The translations under genes were made by a program, and so were the position numbers. This document shows positions 1 to 5,259 of a stretch of DNA of 5,259 nt, in pieces. Origin of the DNA: Candidatus Krumholzibacteriia bacterium (GTDB lineage Bacteria; Krumholzibacteriota; Krumholzibacteriia; LZORAL124-64-63); NCBI GenBank assembly GCA_029935695.1, contig JAOZJV010000289.1, positions 1 to 5,259 of the forward strand, given 5' to 3'. Under the pieces are notes generated by a model. That model was not told where the DNA came from. It made no database searches and worked only from the letters and a program-made list of their open reading frames with translations. Each line of letters opens with the position of its first letter. The first letter of the stretch is position 1.

Positions 1-1
1 C

Positions 2-55
2 GGGGCCCTTCCCACCTTGTTATTTTTGCGACAAAGCCTGGATATCACAGGCTAA
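2..55 (+). CDS. Possible 3' end of an upstream gene (partial, uncertain)
   Basis: An open frame entering from the left edge reads GALPTLLFLRQSLDITG and ends at a TAA at 53-55. It could be the C-terminus of a gene lying upstream and co-directional with the ferredoxin gene, leaving 45 bp before that gene's GTG. The stretch is far too short to assign a function, and another + frame (from base 3) is also open here, so coding status is unproven. If it is real, the two genes may be co-transcribed. Confidence 0.25.
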   Translation, partial: GALPTLLFLRQSLDITG

Positions 56-65
56 GCAGGCTTTG
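32..65. repeat. 9-bp inverted repeat with competing inner arm
   Basis: CAAAGCCTG (32-40) is complementary to CAGGCTTTG (57-65), giving a perfect 9-bp stem with a 16-base loop. A third copy of the right-arm core, CAGGCT at 48-53, can pair instead with AGCCTG (35-40) in a 6-bp stem with a 7-base loop, so two mutually exclusive hairpins are possible. No T-run follows on the + strand, so this is not a standard intrinsic terminator. It sits 35 bp upstream of the GTG at 101 and could be an mRNA structure or a protein-binding palindrome. Confidence 0.4.
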
Positions 66-91
66 ATTCCACCGCCCGGGTTCGTCCCGTT

Positions 92-95
92 GGAG
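92..95 (+). promoter_or_regulatory. Ribosome binding site for the polyferredoxin gene
   Basis: GGAG lies five bases before the GTG at 101. No start codon exists in frame between the upstream in-frame TAA (53-55) and this GTG, and the next ATG in frame is at residue 40, inside the first membrane segment. The GTG is therefore the best start. Confidence 0.65.
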
Positions 96-100
96 CTTCC

Positions 101-1201
101 GTGTTTCGCAAACTCACCGCAGAAGAGCAACAGACCAAGACCAAACGCCGCCGTCTTGTTTTCCAATCCCTGCCGCGCGCGCCTCTGAAGCTGCGCACGG
201 CAGTGCAGGCCTTCAGCATGGCCACCATTTTGTGGATCGGGTGGCAGTTTTTCTCCTGGGTGCAAGGATTGGAAAATGGAATCACCACCGGCTCGCGGCC
301 ACCCGGAGTCGAGGGTTTTCTGCCCCTCAGTGCCCTCATGAGCCTGCGCCATCTCTTTGAAAGTGGCAAATTTTCCATGGTCCATCCGGCCGGATTGGTC
401 ATTCTTTGCCTGATCCTGCTGACAGGTCTCTTCCTGAAAAAAGCCTTCTGTTCCTGGATTTGCCCGGTGGGAAGTTTTGCAGAAATTCTGGCCCGGTTTT
501 CTCACCGTTTGTTTCATCGCCGGTTAAAATTGCCTGTGTGGCTCGACTATCCCCTGATGAGTTTGAAATATCTTCTGCTGGCATTTTTCGGGTACGCCAT
601 TTTTGTGACCATGACCCCCCAGCAAATAAGCGACTTCCTGGTGACGCCCTACAACAAGGTGGCGGACATCAAGATGCTGTATTTTTTCACTCACCTGTCC
701 GCCTTCAGCATGTGGACCCTGATCATTCTCACCGCTCTGTCCTTTGTCCTGCCCTATTTCTGGTGCCGGTACCTCTGCCCCTACGGCGCGCTGATCGGAC
801 TGGTCTCGCTGTTTTCCGTCACCAGAGTGTCCCGATCCATCCCCGATTGCACCAACTGTGGCAAATGTGCTGCTGTTTGTCCCTCCTTCCTTGCGGTGGA
901 TTTGAAGGCTTCGGTCAATTCTGTCGAATGCACTGGTTGCCTGGAATGCGTGAGCAATTGCCCTGAAGACAACGCCCTTCAGGTGCGCACTCCAAAATTG
1001 TGGCGGCGCAATGTGCGCCCCGTGGTTTTTGCCGCCCTGGTGTTCGGTGTGTTCTTTGGTGGCATGCAGCTGGCCAAACTCAGTGGTTACTGGCACAGCA
1101 ATGTTGATCAATCTGAGCTGGTGGACCGGGTTGAGCGGGGGCTTGAAGGGCCAGAATATGACCATGTGGGCCGCCCTGCTCCCGATCGGTCTGCACATTA
1201 G
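101..1201 (+). CDS. NapH/CcoG-like membrane 4Fe-4S polyferredoxin
   Basis: This 366-residue integral membrane iron-sulfur protein probably carries electrons between the quinone pool or another membrane donor and a partner enzyme. Seen directly: a basic N-terminus, then hydrophobic segments at about 36-55, 95-113, 150-172, 200-220 and 305-323. Two CxxxCP motifs follow membrane segments (FCSWICPVG, C117/C121; WCRYLCPYG, C222/C226), as in the NapH/NosR/CcoG (Fer4_5) family. Two ferredoxin motifs follow: C250, C253, C256, C260-P and C277, C280, C283, C287-P, enough for two [4Fe-4S] clusters on the loop before the last helix. After that helix comes a short polar tail ending near EYDHVGR. The start is GTG with a GGAG site. 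NapH works with NapG, and CcoG acts in cbb3 oxidase assembly, but no nap, nos or cco gene is visible, so the partner and exact role are unknown. The family call is secure; naming it napH would not be. Confidence 0.85.
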   Translation: MFRKLTAEEQQTKTKRRRLVFQSLPRAPLKLRTAVQAFSMATILWIGWQFFSWVQGLENGITTGSRPPGVEGFLPLSALMSLRHLFESGKFSMVHPAGLVILCLILLTGLFLKKAFCSWICPVGSFAEILARFSHRLFHRRLKLPVWLDYPLMSLKYLLLAFFGYAIFVTMTPQQISDFLVTPYNKVADIKMLYFFTHLSAFSMWTLIILTALSFVLPYFWCRYLCPYGALIGLVSLFSVTRVSRSIPDCTNCGKCAAVCPSFLAVDLKASVNSVECTGCLECVSNCPEDNALQVRTPKLWRRNVRPVVFAALVFGVFFGGMQLAKLSGYWHSNVDQSELVDRVERGLEGPEYDHVGRPAPDRSAH

Positions 1202-1305
1202 GCCATTAAAGAGTCAGGACTTTCTGTCGATAAGATGAATGGGTTGAAGCATTCCTGTAGTTAAAGAGGTATGCGAACCATCTTGTTTATTGGCTGAGGA
1301 AGTCC
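1202..1305 (+). other. Intergenic leader before the kinase gene
   Basis: This 104-bp gap separates the polyferredoxin stop from the kinase GTG. It is more AT-rich than the flanking genes. TTAAAGAG occurs twice (1206-1213 and 1261-1268). A nine-codon frame counting the stop, reading MRTILFIG, runs 1271-1297, and its TGA overlaps the kinase Shine-Dalgarno site. I see no convincing -35/-10 pair and no terminator hairpin, so read-through from the upstream gene is possible. Confidence 0.4.
1296..1302 (+). promoter_or_regulatory. Ribosome binding site for the hybrid kinase gene
   Basis: GAGGAAG lies directly upstream of the GTG at 1306, with GAGGA five bases away. This supports the GTG start over the in-frame TTG two codons later. 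No ATG is present in frame back to the TAG at 1258-1260. Confidence 0.65.
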
Positions 1306-3111
1306 GTGGCATTGTCCAAAAAAACATCTGAACGACACCTTCCCGAGCTGGACCAATTGGCCAATGCCGCAATGGCGAGCCGGTCCCTGCGGGTTGCCTA
1401 TATTTATGTGCCATTTTCCATCATTGTTTCCCTGGTCACCGATCTGTACAAAGATTTTCCGCTGGCGACCTTTGCCTTTGTCGGCCTGTTTTTGGTGATA
1501 GGAGCTCTGCGCACGCATTTAGCTCGGGGATTTCAAAACACGCCCGACACAGCACTTTGGATGAAAAAATTTAATATCCTGACGATGATTCCCGCCCTTG
1601 CCCTGGGATCGGTGGGACCTTTGGTTTTCCTGGCCAAGGGCGCCAGTTGGGATTTCAATATTTGCGTCCTGGGTCTCACAGGAGTTTCAGCCGGAGCCAG
1701 CAGCAGCCTGGCACCACGTATAAAAACATTTAGGACATTTGAGCTTGTACTTCTTATGCCAACAGTGATCACTCTGGCCGTTTTTGCCGAAGGGAAAACC
1801 CAGGGTTTGTCAGTATTGATATTCATTTGGGTCGGCCAGGTCCTTATCCTGGGCCACTATTTCCATAAGGAATTCTGGGCAGCAATCAAAGGGCAGCACC
1901 AGCTCAAACAACGGGCAACCGCTCTGGAGAAAGCCAACACCAAAGTGAAACAGGCCAGCCGGGCCAAAGGTGATTTCCTTGCCAACATGAGCCATGAAAT
2001 CCGCACGCCTCTCAATGGCATCATTGGTATGACCGACCTGGTGCTGGAATCGGACCTGGACAAACAGCAGCTGGACTACCTTCAGGATGTAAAATCTTCC
2101 GGAGAAACCCTCCTGAGAATCATCAATGAAATTCTGGATTTCTCAAAGATTGAAGCGGGAGGCATCGAGATCGAATCGATTCCCTTCTCGGTGAAAAAGG
2201 TCATGAAAAAAGTGGTGCGCCCCCTCCGCTTTTCGGCTGAAAGCCGAGCCAATGAGCTGGTCATTGATCTGGACCCGAATCTGCCTGAAAGATTGAAAGG
2301 CGATCCTCACCGGCTGTGGCAAATCCTCACTAATCTGACCAGCAACGCGGTGAAATTTACGGAAAACGGGAAAATCACCCTCAGTGCGGAAATGATGGGG
2401 CAGGTGGGCAAACGCATCACCATGGTGCTCAAAGTCAGCGATACTGGCATTGGAATTTCACCCGAGGCTCAGGCGTCAATTTTTCAGGCTTTCAGCCAGG
2501 CCGATGAATCCACCACCCGCAAATTTGGTGGCACCGGCCTGGGGTTGACTATCTCCAAAAAACTGGCGGAATTGATGGATGGCGCCATCACTTTAAAAAG
2601 CACGGTGGGTGAGGGCAGCTCCTTTGCCATCTTGCTCCATCTGGATGAGGCTCCTGCCGAGGATATCAAAGCAGCCAAACCTCAGCCCAAAACTGACGCC
2701 ATCGATCTTTCAGGCCTCCGTGTTTTATTGGCTGAAGACAACACCGTCAACGCGAAACTGGCCACCCGGCTTCTGGAAAAATCCGGCATTCTGGTGGAAT
2801 GGGCCCAGGATGGAAAACAGGCCCTGGAGGCCTGGCGGGAAAATTCTTTTGATATGGTTTTGATGGATGTGCAAATGCCGGTGATGGATGGCTTTGAAGC
2901 CACGGTACAGATCAGGAAAGCCGAAGGGGAAACAGAAAATCCCATCCCCATCATCGCCCTGACGGCCCATGCCATTGATGGATACCGCGATCAGTGCCTG
3001 GAAAAAGGCATGGATGATTTCCTGACCAAACCCTTGAATCCACGCCGATTGCGGGATTGTCTGGGCTTGTGGGCGCCCCAGCCGACTCAGTCCGAGCCAC
3101 AATCCGTCTGA
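1306..3111 (+). CDS. Membrane-bound hybrid sensor histidine kinase/response regulator
   Basis: This 601-residue two-component sensor autophosphorylates on a histidine and passes the phosphate to its own receiver domain. Seen in order: a short cytoplasmic N-terminus; about six hydrophobic segments (roughly 28-47, 51-70, 90-110, 117-136, 144-161, 166-186) with short loops and no sizeable periplasmic domain; a linker likely to be coiled coil (about 195-220); the HisKA dimerisation domain with H-box NMSHEIRTPLN (H230); and the HATPase_c domain with N-box NLTSNAVKF (N343, N347), G1 box DTGIGI (D379), F-box FQAFSQAD (393-400) and G2 box GGTGLGL (408-414). The receiver domain spans about 470-586, with acidic pair E477/D478, phospho-acceptor D521 in LMDVQMP, T553 and K575. 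All catalytic residues are present. There is no PAS, GAF or HAMP domain that I can see, and no C-terminal Hpt domain, so a separate Hpt protein and output regulator would be needed. The signal is unknown and probably sensed within or at the membrane. The 3' end overlaps the convergent mogA gene by 25 bp. Confidence 0.93.
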   Translation: MALSKKTSERHLPELDQLANAAMASRSLRVAYIYVPFSIIVSLVTDLYKDFPLATFAFVGLFLVIGALRTHLARGFQNTPDTALWMKKFNILTMIPALALGSVGPLVFLAKGASWDFNICVLGLTGVSAGASSSLAPRIKTFRTFELVLLMPTVITLAVFAEGKTQGLSVLIFIWVGQVLILGHYFHKEFWAAIKGQHQLKQRATALEKANTKVKQASRAKGDFLANMSHEIRTPLNGIIGMTDLVLESDLDKQQLDYLQDVKSSGETLLRIINEILDFSKIEAGGIEIESIPFSVKKVMKKVVRPLRFSAESRANELVIDLDPNLPERLKGDPHRLWQILTNLTSNAVKFTENGKITLSAEMMGQVGKRITMVLKVSDTGIGISPEAQASIFQAFSQADESTTRKFGGTGLGLTISKKLAELMDGAITLKSTVGEGSSFAILLHLDEAPAEDIKAAKPQPKTDAIDLSGLRVLLAEDNTVNAKLATRLLEKSGILVEWAQDGKQALEAWRENSFDMVLMDVQMPVMDGFEATVQIRKAEGETENPIPIIALTAHAIDGYRDQCLEKGMDDFLTKPLNPRRLRDCLGLWAPQPTQSEPQSV

Positions 3112-3596
3112 TCTCCCTGCAACTTGGCCACCAGATGACCCACCGCCGGCCAAACCGCTTCCAGATTTTCCAGCGCGGCCCGCGGACTGCCAGGCAGATT
3201 GATGATCAGGGTGCCGCCCCTCGTTCCGGCCAGGGCCCGGCTGACGATGGCGTGGGGAGATTTTTCCATGCTGCAGGCCCGCATGCGTTCGCCAAATCCC
3301 GGCAAAAGGCGGTGCAGCACAGGGGTGGTTGCTTCGGGAGTGACATCTCTGGGAGAAACACCGGTACCACCGCAGGTGAGAATCAAGTCGAAGCCATCAT
3401 CATCACACCACTTGATCAGATGCCGGGTGATGAGATCCTGGTCATCGGGCAACAGATCCAAAAGGATGTCCTGATGGCCGCTTTGGCCCAGAAAATCAAC
3501 CAGGGCAGGACCGCTGAGATCTTCCCGCAGACCCTTGGAACCCTTGTCGCTCAGGACCAGAACCGCGCAGCGCAGAGGTTGAAATTTATGCTTCAT
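3087..3596 (-). CDS. mogA: MogA/MoaB-family molybdopterin adenylyltransferase
   Basis: This enzyme adenylylates molybdopterin with ATP, preparing it for metal insertion by MoeA; it acts in the cytoplasm. The 169-residue protein is of normal family length and forms a single MoCF-binding domain: first strand CAVLVLSDKGSKG, the signature LTCGGTGVSPRDVTPEAT (TGG-type loop with the conserved Asp), PGFGERMR, and the NLPGSPRAA loop near the C-terminus. The DVTPEAT, PGFGE and IVSRALAG wording is closer to E. coli MogA than to MoaB, though the two are hard to separate by eye. I chose the ATG at 3596 because it lies a few residues before the first strand and has GGGGAG nine bases upstream. The open frame extends further (to 3701), but that part is antisense-like sequence within moaC. 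The start overlaps the end of moaC by 11 bp, implying coupled translation. The 3' end overlaps the convergent kinase gene by 25 bp. Confidence 0.88.
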   Translation of the reverse strand: MKHKFQPLRCAVLVLSDKGSKGLREDLSGPALVDFLGQSGHQDILLDLLPDDQDLITRHLIKWCDDDGFDLILTCGGTGVSPRDVTPEATTPVLHRLLPGFGERMRACSMEKSPHAIVSRALAGTRGGTLIINLPGSPRAALENLEAVWPAVGHLVAKLQGDQTDCGSD

Positions 3597-4077
3597 CAGA
3601 TGCCGCTCCCCGCTCATAGACGCCGCTTTTGCCACCACTTTTGAACAGCAACCGCACCGGCCCAATGGAAATACCTTTGTCCATGCCTTTGCACATGTCA
3701 TAAACCGTCAATGCCGCCACGGTGGCCCCGGTCATGGCTTCCATTTCAACCCCGGTTTTTTCCACAGCGATCACTTCACACACAGCGGTGATGGTGCTGG
3801 CCTGCCGGTCGTGATGAAAATCCAGACTGGCGTGGTGAATGGCCAGAGGATGCGAAAGCGGAATCAGGTCAGAAGTTTTTTTCACCGCCACAATGGCCGC
3901 CAACCGGGCCACGGCCAGGACATCGCCCTTGGCTGTTTCAAGGTCCAGAACCTGATCCAGAAGATCGGGTGTCAAACACACCACCGCTTCGGCTTTGGCC
4001 CGCCGTTCGGTGGCCGGCTTACCGCTGACATCAACCATGTGGGCCTGTCCCTGTTTGTCGAAATGATTGAAGGCCAT
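3586..4077 (-). CDS. moaC: Cyclic pyranopterin monophosphate synthase MoaC
   Basis: With the radical-SAM enzyme MoaA, MoaC converts GTP to cyclic pyranopterin monophosphate: MoaA makes 3',8-cyclo-GTP and MoaC rearranges it. This is the first stage of molybdenum cofactor synthesis. The 163-residue protein is full length and collinear with E. coli MoaC throughout: AHMVDVSGK near the N-terminus, KGDVLAVAR (K50, matching E. coli K51), DLIPLSHPL (H76, matching H77), EKTGVEMEAMTGATVAALTVYDMCK (described by its key residues D127 and K130, matching D128 and K131), then IGPVRLLFKSGGKSG. All active-site residues I can place are kept. The ATG has a strong GAGGAG site six bases upstream that itself abuts the stop of the MoeA-like gene. 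The 3' end overlaps the mogA start. No moaA is in view. Confidence 0.96.
   Translation of the reverse strand: MAFNHFDKQGQAHMVDVSGKPATERRAKAEAVVCLTPDLLDQVLDLETAKGDVLAVARLAAIVAVKKTSDLIPLSHPLAIHHASLDFHHDRQASTITAVCEVIAVEKTGVEMEAMTGATVAALTVYDMCKGMDKGISIGPVRLLFKSGGKSGVYERGAASDEA
3606..3611 (-). promoter_or_regulatory. Ribosome binding site for mogA inside moaC
   Basis: GGGGAG on the minus strand lies nine bases before the ATG at 3596 and inside the last codons of moaC. It decides in favour of this ATG over the more upstream in-frame ATG at 3617, which lacks a comparable site. Confidence 0.5.
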
Positions 4078-4083
4078 GTTCGT

Positions 4084-4089
4084 CTCCTC
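4084..4089 (-). promoter_or_regulatory. Ribosome binding site for moaC
   Basis: GAGGAG on the minus strand lies six bases before the moaC ATG and immediately follows the TAA of the upstream MoeA-like gene. It is the strongest Shine-Dalgarno match in the window. Confidence 0.75.
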
Positions 4090-5109
4090 TTAACCGATGC
4101 CAAAAGTGCAGTCGGGAAAATGTTCTTCAGCTCCGGGCTGGGCCAATCCGCCATGTCCCAGGCGGTGAATGTCTTCGGCTGTGATGGCAATGCGGGCCAG
4201 CAACCGAGGCAACAGCACATCCAGGGCCGTGGCCTGGTTGAAAATTGTTGCTGCGGGCACGGCGCAAACCGGAGTCTCACCAAACGCGCCGATAGTGAAG
4301 TTATTTCCCGGTTGCATGGGCATACCCCGCACATCAAAATGAACGCCTGCATCCTCCATGGCCTGCACCGTCACATCATCCGGGTCCACCGATGTGCCGC
4401 CGGTCACGAACACGATATCACAATGGGCAACGGCCTTACCCACTTCGGCACTGATACGCTCCAGGTTATCCGGCAAAATGGTATCATGGATGACATCCAC
4501 ACCAAAAGGCTTGAGGGTTCTTTGCAGCCGCGGCAAAAAAGCATCCTTGATGCGGCCTTCGTAAACTTCACTGCCAGTGACCAGAACCGCTGCAGTTTTC
4601 ACCACATAGGGCTCCACTGAAAAAAGCGGTGTGGAAAGACCACCAACCACCTCGTCGATGATGGACGGCGCACAGGTCAGAGGTACAATACGAAAACCCG
4701 CCAACAGTTGCCCGGCTTTGACCGGGAAATTATTGGGGATGGTGACCATGGTCGGAATCGACAAACGGTTGATTTGGTACAGGCGCTCAGGATCAACCCG
4801 AAACACACCATCTACCGCTGCCCGGAAATTAATTTTTCCTTCACTGGGCCGCTCATCATGCTCAATGTTGGCGCCGGCAGCCAGAGGAGCCACTGTCAGG
4901 GCGGCATCATCCTCGTGAATGTCGGTGTCCCCTTTTTCCACTACAAAAATGGCCGTCTTGCCCAGATCCAGAAACCGGGGAATATCTTCGGCTGCAATCA
5001 CATGGCCTCTGCGAAAAGCCACGCGCTTGATTTTTTTATCCGAAATAATCTCAGTGACATCATGCCCCAAAGGCATTCCCACGGCATCTTCCACTTTGAC
5101 CTTACGCAT
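4090..5109 (-). CDS. MoeA-like molybdopterin-binding protein (short form)
   Basis: This 339-residue protein is related to the MoeA/MogA superfamily and probably binds molybdopterin or its adenylylated form during insertion of molybdenum or tungsten. The N-terminal part (about 1-60) reads as a compact domain with VEDAVGMPLGHD and RRGHVIAAEDIPRFLDLG, resembling the part of MoeA that follows its 'EALGRVLAEDV' start. The MoCF-binding fold occupies about 170-310: VLVTGSEVYEGRIKD (about 176-189), FVTGGTSVDPDDVT (234-247), GMPMQPGNN (262-270) and a final helix ending VLLPRLLAR. It is shorter than canonical MoeA (about 400 residues) and the usual domain order is altered or reduced, so I give no gene symbol. 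The start is the ATG at 5109: the upstream gene's TAA lies 8 bp inside it, a typical coupled overlap, and the ATG has no strong ribosome site of its own. The longer open frame to 5196 is the shadow of that upstream gene. moaC follows 12 bp downstream. Confidence 0.85.
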   Translation of the reverse strand: MRKVKVEDAVGMPLGHDVTEIISDKKIKRVAFRRGHVIAAEDIPRFLDLGKTAIFVVEKGDTDIHEDDAALTVAPLAAGANIEHDERPSEGKINFRAAVDGVFRVDPERLYQINRLSIPTMVTIPNNFPVKAGQLLAGFRIVPLTCAPSIIDEVVGGLSTPLFSVEPYVVKTAAVLVTGSEVYEGRIKDAFLPRLQRTLKPFGVDVIHDTILPDNLERISAEVGKAVAHCDIVFVTGGTSVDPDDVTVQAMEDAGVHFDVRGMPMQPGNNFTIGAFGETPVCAVPAATIFNQATALDVLLPRLLARIAITAEDIHRLGHGGLAQPGAEEHFPDCTFGIG

Positions 5110-5259
5110 TTTCAAACCAACGATCTGCCACCAGAGATTCAATGATGCGCACACCCCGGTGGCCAAAAATCGGGTGAGGCTGAAGGGAAAAATCATCTGC
5201 CAGATTCATGGCTGTGCGCGCGGGTGGCAACCCGTCCGATCGTGAACCTTCCAGAACCT
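5102..5259 (-). CDS. C-terminal fragment of an unidentified gene at the head of the operon
   Basis: A minus-strand frame enters from the right edge and ends at the TAA at 5104-5102, giving 51 residues that begin VLEGSRSDGLPPARTAM and end IIESLVADRWFENA. The middle has DDFSLQPHPIFGHRG. Its composition is that of a globular soluble protein, with no membrane segment. The stop lies 8 bp inside the MoeA-like gene (ATGCGTAA arrangement), which is strong positional support that the frame is real and co-translated. I do not recognise the family: it does not match the C-termini of MoaA, MobA, MoaE or FdhD that I can recall. Given its place, a role in cofactor synthesis or in a cofactor-dependent enzyme's maturation is plausible, but that is only inferred from context. 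Confidence 0.68.
   Translation of the reverse strand, partial: VLEGSRSDGLPPARTAMNLADDFSLQPHPIFGHRGVRIIESLVADRWFENA

Noticed and set aside
524..1198. 224-codon minus-strand open frame inside the polyferredoxin gene
   Set aside because: The opposite strand encodes clear ferredoxin motifs in the right frame. The antisense product is low in hydrophobic core residues and has no ribosome site or family resemblance.
1244..1272. Possible sigma-70 promoter (TTGAAG, 17 bp, AGGTAT) before the kinase
   Set aside because: The -10 element matches the consensus poorly and no second element supports it, so I did not list a promoter.
3057..3644. 195-codon + strand open frame starting in the kinase 3' end and running across mogA
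   Set aside because: It is antisense to mogA, whose motifs are unmistakable, and its composition (many Gln, Arg, Pro) is typical of a reverse-strand shadow.
3597..3701. N-terminal extension of mogA to the upstream ATG at 3701
   Set aside because: The extra 35 residues are the out-of-frame reading of the moaC 3' end. The family normally begins just before the first strand, and a ribosome site precedes the ATG at 3596.
3811..4620. 269-codon + strand open frame antisense to moaC and the MoeA-like gene
   Set aside because: It lies opposite two well-supported conserved genes, its translation is rich in His, Gln and Arg with no recognisable motif, and it spans the joint between them. It is a shadow frame.
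5110..5196. N-terminal extension of the MoeA-like protein to the ATG at 5196
   Set aside because: This stretch is the 3' end of the upstream gene read in another frame. The internal ATG at 5109 starts the conserved sequence and forms a typical stop/start overlap.
1..5259. Mobile element, CRISPR, tRNA, rRNA or defence system
   Set aside because: I saw no transposase, integrase, spaced direct repeats, cloverleaf or defence-protein motif on either strand. Every long open stretch is accounted for by conserved cellular genes.

Overview
The window looks like ordinary chromosomal DNA from an anaerobic or facultative bacterium. A member of the Desulfobacterota (former Deltaproteobacteria) is the best guess. 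The reasons are the moderate-to-high GC content, the short MoeA-like molybdopterin-binding protein beginning MRKVKVEDAVGMPLGHD, which I recall from sulfate reducers and clostridia, and the pairing of cofactor genes with a membrane polyferredoxin. This assignment comes from remembered family resemblance, not from a search.

Layout: two genes lie on the + strand. The first (101-1201) is a NapH/CcoG-like membrane protein with two [4Fe-4S] ferredoxin-type motifs. After a 104-bp gap comes a hybrid sensor histidine kinase (1306-3111) with a multi-pass membrane input region, HisKA and HATPase domains, and a C-terminal receiver domain. The right half, 3087-5259, is a compact minus-strand operon read right to left: the 3' end of an unidentified gene (cut by the window edge), a MoeA-like molybdopterin-binding protein, moaC, and a mogA/moaB-type gene. 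Successive joints are an 8-bp overlap, a 12-bp gap and an 11-bp overlap, so translational coupling is likely. The kinase gene and mogA converge and overlap by 25 bp at their 3' ends, with no terminator between them.

Function: MoaC makes cyclic pyranopterin monophosphate (with MoaA, not in the window). MogA adenylylates molybdopterin. The MoeA-like protein would bind molybdopterin for metal insertion or a related step. Together they serve late and early steps of molybdenum/tungsten cofactor synthesis for oxidoreductases such as formate dehydrogenases. The polyferredoxin would pass electrons at the membrane. The kinase is a two-component sensor whose signal cannot be read from the sequence.

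I found no mobile element, CRISPR array, tRNA or rRNA, and no convincing novel system. The points most worth a second look are the unidentified gene heading the cofactor operon, the reduced MoeA-like protein, the orphan hybrid kinase with its unclassified membrane domain, and the convergent overlap.
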